Shown piece by piece: positions 18,524 through 26,520 of a DNA stretch of 64,000 nucleotides. Position numbers and translations under genes: made by a program. Within the stretch, counting starts at the first letter, position 1. Every line of letters begins with the position of its first letter. Source of the stretch: Planctomycetaceae bacterium (lineage in GTDB: Bacteria; Planctomycetota; Phycisphaerae; Tepidisphaerales; Tepidisphaeraceae); contig JAIYCY010000025.1 in NCBI GenBank assembly GCA_027487775.1, positions 115,692 through 179,691 of the forward strand, given 5' to 3'. The notes beneath the pieces were generated by a model. The model searched no databases. It was not told the DNA's origin and was given only the letters and a program-made list of their open reading frames with translations.

Positions 18524-20908
18524 TCAATCGGGCGTAGATTGACACCACTGGCGCCAGACGTGTCGGTACGCGGCCTCGAGTTCGCGGGTGTATCCGACCT
18601 CATCGCGCAATGCTGATTGGGACATGCGATCTCGCAAGCCCGCGCGGATCGATCGCAGCCGCGGAATGTCATGAGCCAATTCCACGGCGATCCGAACGTA
18701 ATCCTCGCGATCACGCCCGACGAGCTCGGGTAGCCCGATGTTGTTCAACATGCTCACACCCATCCGCCCGCACTGATTTCCGCCTGCCAGCGTGACGGTG
18801 GGAGCGCCCATCCAGAGGTTATGACAGGTGGTGGTTCCGCCGTTGAAGGGGAACGGATCGAGGACGATGTCGATCTCGGAGAATCCCTCGAGGAACTGCT
18901 TGAACGGACAGAAGCTGCGGAGATCGAGTCGATCTCGGGCGATTCCAAATGAGGCGAATCGTTCGATGATGGTTTTGCGGGCCTTTTCGCTTCCGGTGCC
19001 GCTGGATCGGAGGATCAGTCGTGTGTTAGGCGCGGCGGCAAGGATACGGGCCCACGTCTCCTGGACGATAGGTGTGACTTTGGCAAAGTTATTGACTGTT
19101 GCAAAGGTGACGATCCCCGCGTGATCGGCGGGCAGCGGAGCGACTTGTCCGGCTTCGGCGGGCGGACGATAGCACCAGAAGCTTCGCGGCAGACGCAGCA
19201 ATTGTTCAGCGTTGATCGCCTCGCTGGATCCGGTCGGATCGCAGTATTCATCGGTGATCTTGTAATCGACCGCCACTGAGCCGGACGTGTTGGGATATCC
19301 GATGCCCATGATTTGAATCGGCGCGGGTCGATGGATGAGCACGGGGAGACTCGAATTGCCTGTATGTCCCGCGAGGTCGATCAGGATGTCGATTTGATCG
19401 GCCCGGATCATGTCGAGAATTTCATCTGATTTCAGTCCGACGATTTCGCGCCAATGGTCGCAATAGATTTGTGCGCGAAGCGTCGATGGGTCGGGCTTGA
19501 TGACGTTGCTGTATCCAAAAATTTCGAATCGTGATTTGTCGTGATTGGACAGGAATGGCTCGGCAAAGAAGAAGACTGAATGCCCGCGAAAATCCGGCGA
19601 GATGTAACCGATGCGAAGTCGACGCTCGGGATCGCGGTCATTGCGTGGTGAGACGACCTTGGGCAATGCGATCGCCTCGAACCGCTTGCCCCAGTCGCGA
19701 TGCAATTCAAAGACCTCGGCGGGTGAATAGCGATGGCTGTAGTTCACCGAGAGCAGCGTGTTCGAAAACGTTTGCGGATCGGGGAAGATTTCGATGGATT
19801 TGAGCAGCGCCTGCATACCCTCATCGACGTCGCCGCGCTCGATGAGGTAATAGCCGAGCGTGCTGTGGGCCTGAGCAAAACTGGGGGCAAGCCGGATGCA
19901 CTCTCGAATCGCGTCGATCGCCGGATCAAGATGGCTTGAAAGGTGAAGAAGCGAGCCGAGCGTGAAATGCGACTCGGGAAGAAGCGGATTGAGATCGATC
20001 GCCTTGCGAGCGGTTTCGATGGCCTCCTCGACTTTGTGCAAATCGCGCAGCGCGGTCGCGAGATTGTTGCACGCCTCGGCGAAGTCGGGCTTTTGATCAA
20101 GCGCCTTGCGGTAATAGGCGAGCGATTCTTCAGGACGCCCCGATTCACGCAATGCCACGCCGAGGTTGTTGTTCGCCTGCGGAAAGATCGGCTGCAGATT
20201 GATGGCCATCTGAAAACACCGCGCGGCCTCCTCACGCTCGGCCTGGCGCAGATGGGTCACGCCGAGATTGTTGTAAGCGTCGGCAAACGTCGGCTTGAGC
20301 GCGATCGCCCTCTCATAACAAGGCCGCGCGCGGGCAAGATCGAGTTTGTGCGCATGAGCGAGTCCGAGGTTGTTGTGAGCTTCGGCGTATTGGGGATTGG
20401 CTTCCACGGCACGCTCGAACGCGCGCATCGCATCGTCGATGCGTCCCGCCCCGCGGAGAGCGTTGCCGAGATTGTTCAGCGCGATGGCGGGATCTGAGGC
20501 GAGTTCGACCGCACGATTCGCAGCCTCGATTGCGGGCTGAAATTCACCTGCCTGGATGAGCGTGAAGGCGAGGTTGTTCCATGCTTCGGGGTACTCAGGC
20601 TGAAGATCGACGGCTCTTCGGTACGAGTCGGCGGCTTCCCGGAATCGCCCGAGTGCGGCGAGGGCATCAGCGTAGTTGTAGTGAAAGACAGGTACGTCCG
20701 GACACTTGCCGATGGCGCGACCGATCAGTTCGACGGCCATATCGGAGCGTTTGCCTTGATGGGCGAGCACGCCGAGGAGATGAATGGCATCGACGTTGCC
20801 CGGATCCTGCTGGAGGATGCCGATATACATTTGCTGGGCCCGCTGAAAGTGGCCCTGCCGGTGTTGTTCGAGTGCCAGTTCGATGGCTTTTTCGATGGGG
20901 ATTTGCAT
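18524..20908 (-). CDS. TPR-repeat O-GlcNAc-transferase-like (SPINDLY/GT41) protein
   Basis: 794 residues from the ATG at 20908 (MQIPIEKAIELAL). Upstream in-frame codons to 21046 overlap a hairpin and look non-coding. Residues ~8-400 hold about eleven TPR units (repeated A-x-NNLG-x-A pattern). Residues ~440-785 form the GT41 catalytic part: RIGYISPDFRGHSV, IDLAGHTGNSSLPV, FATVNNFAKVTP and DPFPFNGGTTTCHNLWMG. These enzymes use UDP- or GDP-sugars to O-glycosylate Ser/Thr, normally in the cytoplasm. It lies between two PEP-CTERM genes, so one of these exported proteins may be its target; that is inference. Confidence 0.9.
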   Translation of the reverse strand: MQIPIEKAIELALEQHRQGHFQRAQQMYIGILQQDPGNVDAIHLLGVLAHQGKRSDMAVELIGRAIGKCPDVPVFHYNYADALAALGRFREAADSYRRAVDLQPEYPEAWNNLAFTLIQAGEFQPAIEAANRAVELASDPAIALNNLGNALRGAGRIDDAMRAFERAVEANPQYAEAHNNLGLAHAHKLDLARARPCYERAIALKPTFADAYNNLGVTHLRQAEREEAARCFQMAINLQPIFPQANNNLGVALRESGRPEESLAYYRKALDQKPDFAEACNNLATALRDLHKVEEAIETARKAIDLNPLLPESHFTLGSLLHLSSHLDPAIDAIRECIRLAPSFAQAHSTLGYYLIERGDVDEGMQALLKSIEIFPDPQTFSNTLLSVNYSHRYSPAEVFELHRDWGKRFEAIALPKVVSPRNDRDPERRLRIGYISPDFRGHSVFFFAEPFLSNHDKSRFEIFGYSNVIKPDPSTLRAQIYCDHWREIVGLKSDEILDMIRADQIDILIDLAGHTGNSSLPVLIHRPAPIQIMGIGYPNTSGSVAVDYKITDEYCDPTGSSEAINAEQLLRLPRSFWCYRPPAEAGQVAPLPADHAGIVTFATVNNFAKVTPIVQETWARILAAAPNTRLILRSSGTGSEKARKTIIERFASFGIARDRLDLRSFCPFKQFLEGFSEIDIVLDPFPFNGGTTTCHNLWMGAPTVTLAGGNQCGRMGVSMLNNIGLPELVGRDREDYVRIAVELAHDIPRLRSIRAGLRDRMSQSALRDEVGYTRELEAAYRHVWRQWCQSTPD

Positions 20909-20937
20909 GGGTGGGATGAGGAGTTTGCCCGAAACGG

Positions 20938-20964
20938 ACAAGGCCGGCAAAGCGCCGGCCTTGT
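20938..20964 (-). other. Stable hairpin between PEP-CTERM gene and GT41 gene
   Basis: A perfect 11-bp GC-rich stem (20938-20948 with 20954-20964, 5-nt loop) lies between the PEP-CTERM stop (21046) and the GT41 start (20908). No T run follows, so it looks more like an mRNA 3'-end or processing structure than an intrinsic terminator. Confidence 0.6.
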
Positions 20965-21045
20965 GAGATCGAGTGTCTGAGGTCGCAGCGTCTGAAGGCA
21001 ACTTCGTGCTCGACCAAGCGAGCAGAAGACCTGACGCCGCATGCA

Positions 21046-21807
21046 TCAGGCCTTGCCACGGCGACGCGCGAGCATCGCAGAAGCAGCGGCGGTCAGCAGG
21101 CCGGCGGTCATCGGCTCGGGGACCGGCGTGGCGGTGATCAGGACGTTGTCGATGCGGTTGGTGCCGGTGGTGGGGAAAGCGGTGACGTTGCTACCTGCCT
21201 GTTGGGTTCCGTCGACGAGAAGTCGGAAGAAGACGTTGCTGCCGGAGACGTCTTCGATCGCGGAGATTGCGCTGAGGTCGAAGGTGTAGCGGTTCGCCAG
21301 GTTGACGACGCTCGAAGACCAGGAGGGGTTGGAGATGGTCCCGCTGTTACCGTTGGGAAGGTTGGCGTACGTTCCGACATCCACATAAGAACCGGCGGAC
21401 CCGACCTTGTATTGGAACTTCCAGTTACGCGGGCCGGTGGAGCTGGAGACTTGGTCGAAGTTCACGATGATGTCGCGGAAGGTCGCGGTGGGGACTTCGA
21501 TTTCCCAGTAGGAGTTGCCAGAGGTCCAGCCGGTCGCGCTGGCTGAGTTCACCGAGCCGTTGCCGACAGGGAAGCTCCAGACGGAGTTGGTCACCGTGTG
21601 CACGCCGTAGACGGTGCCGGTGCCAACTTCTGCGAGGTAACCTGTGCTAAAGAACGCAGAGGTAAGTACGCTCCCGCCGAACAGACTTTCGCCCTCAAAA
21701 TTGATGCTGGCAATGGTGGCAGCTTCGGCGCGTTCTGTCGGAAGCACGAAGTCTACCGCGATCGTCGACAGAGCCGCCGCCATCAGGAACTTGACATTTT
21801 TCTGCAT
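21046..21807 (-). CDS. PEP-CTERM sorting-domain protein
   Basis: 253 residues from the ATG at 21807 (MQKNVKFLMAAALS), which has GGGAGAG upstream. A signal peptide (cleavage near AEAA-TIAS) is followed by a beta-rich domain with SINFEGE and strand-like repeats typical of extracellular jelly-roll domains. The C-terminus is TPVPEPMTAGLLTAAASAMLARRRGKA: PEP motif, hydrophobic helix and basic tail. The natural partner is an exosortase encoded elsewhere. The function of the exported domain is unknown. Confidence 0.85.
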   Translation of the reverse strand: MQKNVKFLMAAALSTIAVDFVLPTERAEAATIASINFEGESLFGGSVLTSAFFSTGYLAEVGTGTVYGVHTVTNSVWSFPVGNGSVNSASATGWTSGNSYWEIEVPTATFRDIIVNFDQVSSSTGPRNWKFQYKVGSAGSYVDVGTYANLPNGNSGTISNPSWSSSVVNLANRYTFDLSAISAIEDVSGSNVFFRLLVDGTQQAGSNVTAFPTTGTNRIDNVLITATPVPEPMTAGLLTAAASAMLARRRGKA

Positions 21808-21834
21808 AATCCGTCTCTCCCAAGCAAAGAAAAA

Positions 21835-21855
21835 GGTCCGGGACATCCCCGGACC
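21835..21855 (-). other. 5' leader stem-loop followed by a T tract
   Basis: A perfect 8-bp stem (21835-21842 with 21848-21855) is followed on the minus strand by TTTTTCTTT. It looks like an intrinsic terminator, but the predicted transcription start is only a base or two upstream. It is therefore better read as a 5'-end stabilising hairpin of the PEP-CTERM mRNA. Confidence 0.6.
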
Positions 21856-21863
21856 GCCCATCC

Positions 21864-21893
21864 ATTATGCTGCCAATCACAACCAAATGTCAA
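21864..21893 (-). promoter_or_regulatory. Strong predicted sigma-70 promoter of the PEP-CTERM gene
   Basis: On the minus strand a consensus TTGACA (21888-21893) and CATAAT (21864-21869) are separated by 18 bp. The start would fall near 21857, immediately before the stem-loop at 21835-21855. Confidence 0.65.
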
Positions 21894-22084
21894 CCATTTT
21901 TAGGCACAATCCCGGATCGAAATATCGAGGCATTAGTCGATTTTACGGCACTTCATCGCCAGAATTTTTTCAAAATGCGGCTTGAAATCGAGTCCTGAAT
22001 TAGCCCAGCTTACCCAATCGCTAACAACGCCATATCGAAACGCATGCCATGCCAAGTGACTTGTCTATGTTGTAAGCTGCTTCG

Positions 22085-23410
22085 ATGACCACCCGGATCG
22101 GCGATCGAATCGGTGAAATCTTTGCGTGGCTCGTCATCCTTGTCGCGTCGGTGACAGCGATTTCGGTACAGGCCGGCCGCAACACCGCGCCTTCGGATCC
22201 CGTTGCAAGCGATCTCTATATCGGGGGGGCGTTTCAGATGAACGCCAGCTATGTCCTGGGGCTCGGCGAACTCCTCGGGGATGAGATGGGCTATAGCAGC
22301 GACCGTGTTGCAGCGGAACTGGGCGGTCTCGCCAAGACTCCTGCCGACCGACTCGGCCATGCCATCGTGTTGGCCTCGCTCGGTCGGGCGGAGGCTTCGG
22401 AAAAGATCCTCGATGAGCTTGCGTCACAGGGCGCCCGTCAAGCAGGTGCAGTTGATCTCATGCGCTCATTGCTGGACGGATCATCTTCCGACGATCAGTT
22501 GAACTCTGCCCGGGTTCGATTCGGGTGGTTTGCCGATCTGGCTCATGCCCTTTCCATGCCGGAAGGCGTTGGGCGTCAGCAGGCACTTGATGGCCTGCAA
22601 GCGCGGCATCGCAAGACGGCCGGCGTGCTGTTGGGTTTTGTCGTTCTGCTGGTAGGCGCGATGGCGGTCGGCGGGATGTTGCTGCTGGCGGGGTTCATTT
22701 TGCTGGTGCTCAAGAAGCTGAGTTTCAAAGGCTGGCCCGCGCCGACGAGGCCGGGGTTGTTCATAGAAGCTTTCGCGATTTATCTGGCTGCGCTGATTCT
22801 TCCGATGGCGGTTCCGGTGGAGTCGATGGGTGTGAGGCTGGGCTTGATGGGGGTGCTGATGCTGGGCGTGGTCCTTGCGATTTGGTGGCCGACGCTGCGC
22901 GGGTTGGACGTGCGATCGAATTTACAGACAGCGGGCCTGACGCGTGGCCGTGGGATCGTCTTGGAATCGCTGCTGGGCGTGGCGGGTTATGTGGCGCTGC
23001 TACCTCTGCTCGCGGTCGGATTCGGATTGACGTTGTTGTTGATGCAAATGAGCGGTGAATCGGCATCGCATCCGATTCAAGAGACGCTAGGCGGGGATTG
23101 GCCGGTGCTGTTTGTCGCGTTCGGTTTGGGCGTGATTTTCGCACCTGTGACGGAGGAGATTCTGTTTCGAGGCAGTTTTCTGGCGGGTCTGTCGGCCCGG
23201 ATCGGTTGGATCGCATCGGCGTTCGTGACGGGGATACTGTTCGCCGCCATTCACCCGCAGGGCTGGGTTGCGATTCCTGTGCTCGGGATGATCGGGGTGA
23301 ATCTTGCGATCATTCGCCGCTGGCGCGGCAGCCTCGTCGGCCCGATCGTCGCGCACGCGCTCAACAACGGCACGGTCCTGCTGCTGGGCGTGGTGCTGGC
23401 GCGGGTGTGA
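22085..23410 (+). CDS. CPBP family intramembrane glutamic endopeptidase
   Basis: 441 residues. An N-terminal anchor (~10-30) and a soluble region (~45-180) are followed by about seven membrane helices. The ABI/CAAX-protease motifs are clear: EEILFRG (conserved Glu-Glu and Arg, about 359-365), AAIHPQGW (His about 389) and HALNNG (about 423). Members of this family cleave prenylated proteins or act in peptide maturation and immunity; no substrate peptide gene is evident nearby. Its start is divergent from the PEP-CTERM gene. Confidence 0.88.
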   Translation: MTTRIGDRIGEIFAWLVILVASVTAISVQAGRNTAPSDPVASDLYIGGAFQMNASYVLGLGELLGDEMGYSSDRVAAELGGLAKTPADRLGHAIVLASLGRAEASEKILDELASQGARQAGAVDLMRSLLDGSSSDDQLNSARVRFGWFADLAHALSMPEGVGRQQALDGLQARHRKTAGVLLGFVVLLVGAMAVGGMLLLAGFILLVLKKLSFKGWPAPTRPGLFIEAFAIYLAALILPMAVPVESMGVRLGLMGVLMLGVVLAIWWPTLRGLDVRSNLQTAGLTRGRGIVLESLLGVAGYVALLPLLAVGFGLTLLLMQMSGESASHPIQETLGGDWPVLFVAFGLGVIFAPVTEEILFRGSFLAGLSARIGWIASAFVTGILFAAIHPQGWVAIPVLGMIGVNLAIIRRWRGSLVGPIVAHALNNGTVLLLGVVLARV

Positions 23411-23577
23411 ACGCTCGGGCACGTGATCATCATCGGTCTGTAATCACTTGCAAAGGTTCGCCGGTTTCGTACAACCTTGCTCGGGTCGGACGATCTCGAA
23501 TGGGAAAGTCCATCACCCGCCGGTTCAGGATGAGCCGTGCGACGGTTGGTGTTAACTCTTTAGGCCACGTTGGACGC

Positions 23578-24117
23578 GTGAAATTCAATCTTCTCGACAG
23601 CCTCAGCTTCATCGACGGTTCGAAGATCGTCGCGCGGAAATCGGTCAGCCTCGCGGAGGAATATCTGGCCGATCATTTTCCCACGTTCCCGGTCTTGCCG
23701 GGCGTGATGATGCTCGAGGCGCTGACTCAGGCGGCGGGTTGGGTGCTGCATCACCGCTGCGGGTTTGCCCGATCGATGGCGGTGCTGAAGGAAGCCAAGA
23801 ACGTCCGCTATGGTCAGTTCGTCGCGCCCGGGCAGAGCCTGGACGTCGAGGTGGAATTGCTCAAACTTTTGGGCGATGAAACGGCGCCCACGGGCGCGAC
23901 GTTCAAGGCGGCGGGTTATGTCGGCGGACAGACCGCCCTCTCGGCGCGGCTCGAGATTGCCTACTTCGACCTCGCCCAGAAGGACCCGGTCCTCACCAGC
24001 ATCGATCAGAAACTCAAAGCCCACGCACGCGACCGCTTCGCGGTGCTGTCGGCCCACCGTATCGAATCCGATCCAAGCGGAACCACAACATCAAACACCC
24101 CGCTCACACTCTCGTGA
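23578..24117 (+). CDS. 3-hydroxyacyl-ACP dehydratase, FabZ/FabA-like (catalytically complete)
   Basis: 179 residues from a GTG at 23578 giving the family-typical start M/V-KFNLLDSLSFIDG; an upstream ATG at 23500 would add 26 non-homologous residues. Hot-dog fold. The FabZ active site is intact: His33 in DHFPTFPVLPG and Glu47 in MMLEALTQAAG. It dehydrates 3-hydroxyacyl-ACP to trans-2-enoyl-ACP. It is the first gene of a trio with an ACP (29 bp downstream) and a second dehydratase paralogue. A possible promoter lies at 23448-23475 (TTGCAA, 16 bp, TACAAC). Confidence 0.88.
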   Translation: MKFNLLDSLSFIDGSKIVARKSVSLAEEYLADHFPTFPVLPGVMMLEALTQAAGWVLHHRCGFARSMAVLKEAKNVRYGQFVAPGQSLDVEVELLKLLGDETAPTGATFKAAGYVGGQTALSARLEIAYFDLAQKDPVLTSIDQKLKAHARDRFAVLSAHRIESDPSGTTTSNTPLTLS

Positions 24118-24136
24118 GTCGTTTACACTCTCGTGA
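24106..24136 (+). repeat. Direct repeat of the fabZ-like stop region
   Basis: The 12-mer ACACTCTCGTGA occurs at 24106-24117, where its TGA is the dehydratase stop, and again at 24125-24136, a 19-bp period. The second copy runs into the AAGGAG ribosome site of the ACP gene. Confidence 0.85.
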
Positions 24137-24146
24137 AGGAGAACCC

Positions 24147-24533
24147 ATGACACGCGAAGAAGTCCAGGCCAAAGTTGTCAAAGTACTCGTCGATGCCCTC
24201 GGCGTGGATGAAGATGAAGTCAAGCCCGAGTCGGTCGTCCGTGACGATCTCGGTGCCGAGTCCATCGACTTCCTCGACATCATGTTCCGCCTGGAAAAGG
24301 AATTCGGCATCAAAATCCCCAAGGGCGAAATGATGGTCGAAGGGCTTGCCACCGATCCCAGCCTCGTCTCCAACGGCACGCTCACCGCCCAGGGCCTGAA
24401 GCTCATCGAAGAAAAGATGCCCCACGCCGCCGCCGAGCTGGTCGTTCTCAAGCAGGACCCCAAGCTCGACAACGTCTCCAAGCTCTTCACCGTCAATTCC
24501 ATCACCAATTACGTGATGACGAAACTGGGATAA
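24147..24533 (+). CDS. Acyl carrier protein with C-terminal extension
   Basis: 128 residues from the ATG at 24147, with AAGGAG 6 nt upstream. The ACP fold covers residues ~1-60, with the phosphopantetheine Ser39 in DLGAESIDFLDIMFRLEKEFG. A longer second part (~60-128) carries an acidic loop and the helical end NSITNYVMTKLG, so it is about 45 residues longer than the AcpP at 15699. It lies between two dehydratase paralogues and probably serves them as a dedicated carrier. Confidence 0.88.
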   Translation: MTREEVQAKVVKVLVDALGVDEDEVKPESVVRDDLGAESIDFLDIMFRLEKEFGIKIPKGEMMVEGLATDPSLVSNGTLTAQGLKLIEEKMPHAAAELVVLKQDPKLDNVSKLFTVNSITNYVMTKLG

Positions 24534-24567
24534 CGGGCGAGGCGAAACAAGTCAGCGAAGTCTTCCT

Positions 24568-25089
24568 ATGCGTTGGATCTGGATCGACAAGTTCGTTCAC
24601 TTCGAATCGCGAACCCGCGCGGTGGCAGTCAAGAATTGCTCGCTGGCGGAGGAGCATCTGCACGATCTTTACCCGGCATTTCCGATCATGCCGCACAGTT
24701 TGATCATCGAAGGCATGGCACAGACGGCGGGCATTCTGGTGGGCGAAGCGCGTGGTTTTCGCGAGAAGGTGATTCTTGCCAAGGTCGGCCGCGCGACATT
24801 TCATCGACTCGTCCGCCCCGGCTCGACGATTCTCTACGACGCCGTCATCGAACAACTCAACGACACCGGCGCATCCATCGCCGGGCAGGTCCGCTTTGCA
24901 AACAGCTCAAAAGATCGTACGGATCAATTGATGGAGCCCGGCGAGCTCGTCGCGGAGATCGAGATCATGTTCTCACACATCGATCAGAATCTGGCCGGCA
25001 CGAAGTTTCCCGAGCACAACTTCGTCTTTACGGAGCAATTCACCGAACTGCTGCAGACGTATCGCTCGGGCCTCGACATCAAGCTCTGA
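24568..25089 (+). CDS. FabZ-like hot-dog dehydratase paralogue lacking the catalytic His
   Basis: 173 residues, start ATG at 24568. It aligns with the dehydratase at 23578 without gaps across the active site, sharing the SLAEE lead-in. The catalytic HF is replaced by LY (DLYPAFPIMP, Leu34) and the helix-capping Gly by His (PHSLIIEGM); the Glu (Glu48) is kept. It could be a non-catalytic partner in a heterodimer with the upstream protein, as in HadAB/HadBC-type pairs, or act on a different ligand. It closes the dehydratase-ACP-dehydratase trio. Confidence 0.85.
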   Translation: MRWIWIDKFVHFESRTRAVAVKNCSLAEEHLHDLYPAFPIMPHSLIIEGMAQTAGILVGEARGFREKVILAKVGRATFHRLVRPGSTILYDAVIEQLNDTGASIAGQVRFANSSKDRTDQLMEPGELVAEIEIMFSHIDQNLAGTKFPEHNFVFTEQFTELLQTYRSGLDIKL

Positions 25090-25143
25090 CCCGCATCACG
25101 CCGGCTCTGATCCATTGCAGCCAGGCCATCGACTCCACTTGAT

Positions 25144-26520
25144 TCACCAGGCGAGTCTTCCCTGCGTCTGGTTGACCGTCCGCAGGATCTTCTGGACAAA
25201 CGCGTCGTACTTCATTGCATGACGGTCAGCCCCCAAGGGTTTGATCTGTGCCTCATCAAGCGGATCGGGCGAGGCGGATTCGCCCCAGTTGAACGTCTCC
25301 AGAAGCTGCTTCGAGATCGCATCACGCTCCGCGATCATTTCGGCGAGCACGCCCTTGATCTCGCTGCGGCGCAACTCCGGCAGATTTGCCAGCACGGCGG
25401 GGTTGTAATCACGCGTGTGCTCGGCGATGCGTTTGTTGAAGGCCTCTCGACGATCCGACAATTCTCGAATCCGCATCCACCAAAGCAGATCCAGCGCATC
25501 ATCCCGCCACACGCGCACCTCGATCGCCCGCGGATGATCCGGCTTCTGCCTTAGGAACTCCTGAAACTGATAGACCCGCATCGGCGGAGCGCCGAATCGT
25601 TGCAGGTCGATCAGCCGCGCGATGTCCGGATCGCGATCGCCCGGCGATGTCTCCTCACCAGCACTCGGATCAAGCTTCGCATCAGTCGTCTCGAGGTCCT
25701 GTTTCGACGGAGCATTTCCCGTTTGCGTCGATACGCGTGTCGCTTCGTCTTTTGTCTTGCGCGTTGATGCGTCGGAGGACCGATTCAACGATGTTCCTGC
25801 GGGCGGAGTTTTTGATCCGATCGGATCATCAAAGATGCTTTCGGGATTGTTCCCGGTCGGCAGTGGCCTTTCCGGTGGCGACGTGGGATTTGTTGTGGAT
25901 GTCGAGGCCTGTTCGAGCACCGGCACAGGCTGCCAGAAGAATCGCCCGCGTTGCACGCGATCTAGACCGATCCCCAGCACGATGATCCCGACGATCCCGG
26001 AAAGAACGAGCACCCCGATCGGCGCTCCAGAGGGCTTTCTCGGCTTCGTCCGAACTCGCGATCGATTGGCAGACAAACCCGGCGTGGAAACACGTGCTGC
26101 GTTCATGGCTTCCCATCCGCCAGCAATCGACGACGACACCTCGCGCGGTTCCCGCGTATCGACGTTGATGCGCATGACCTTCATCGTGACGAGCGTTCCG
26201 ATGTCGACCACATCCCCCGCCCGCAGCGGCGTGGTCTGGTGAATGGGCTTTCCATTGACCGAAACCGGAATCGAATCGTCGATCGGCTCGATCCCCCAGG
26301 CATCTTCCATCGCGAACATCGCTGCCAATCTTCCCGGAGCGCGGCTGCTCGCCAGCCGCACCTTCGCATCGCCGGCCGATCCGATGATGGCTGGCGCGTC
26401 CGGCCCAGTTGCGTCGATCGTCACGGTCTGCTCTCCGAGCGCGTGCCGAATGGTCAATTCGATGGCCATGATATCCTTCGCCGTTTTGGTCGGGATCACG
26501 ATCTCGAGTGAGGCGTTCAT
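25144..26520 (-). CDS. FHA-like domain membrane protein
   Basis: 458 residues. Residues ~18-115 resemble an FHA phosphothreonine-binding fold (PAIIGSAGDAKVRL, then SVNGKPIHQTTPLRAGDVVDIG). A basic linker leads to one membrane helix (~168-190, GVLVLSGIVGIIVLGIGL), followed by a Ser/Thr/Pro-rich stretch (~200-305) and a helical C-terminus (~310-458). The ATG at 26520 overlaps the stop of the preceding flippase-like gene as ATGA, so the two are coupled; an internal ATG at 26469 is less likely. It may read phosphorylation state near the membrane; no kinase gene is in view. The FHA assignment is moderate. Confidence 0.7.
   Translation of the reverse strand: MNASLEIVIPTKTAKDIMAIELTIRHALGEQTVTIDATGPDAPAIIGSAGDAKVRLASSRAPGRLAAMFAMEDAWGIEPIDDSIPVSVNGKPIHQTTPLRAGDVVDIGTLVTMKVMRINVDTREPREVSSSIAGGWEAMNAARVSTPGLSANRSRVRTKPRKPSGAPIGVLVLSGIVGIIVLGIGLDRVQRGRFFWQPVPVLEQASTSTTNPTSPPERPLPTGNNPESIFDDPIGSKTPPAGTSLNRSSDASTRKTKDEATRVSTQTGNAPSKQDLETTDAKLDPSAGEETSPGDRDPDIARLIDLQRFGAPPMRVYQFQEFLRQKPDHPRAIEVRVWRDDALDLLWWMRIRELSDRREAFNKRIAEHTRDYNPAVLANLPELRRSEIKGVLAEMIAERDAISKQLLETFNWGESASPDPLDEAQIKPLGADRHAMKYDAFVQKILRTVNQTQGRLAW

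Noticed and set aside
20909..21046. N-terminal extension of the GT41 gene to 21046
   Set aside because: The extra 46 codons cover an 11-bp hairpin and have no homology; the ATG at 20908 begins the TPR region.
21856..22084. Sigma-54 promoter for the PEP-CTERM gene
   Set aside because: No TGGCAC-N5-TTGC element on either strand; a sigma-70 consensus fits instead.
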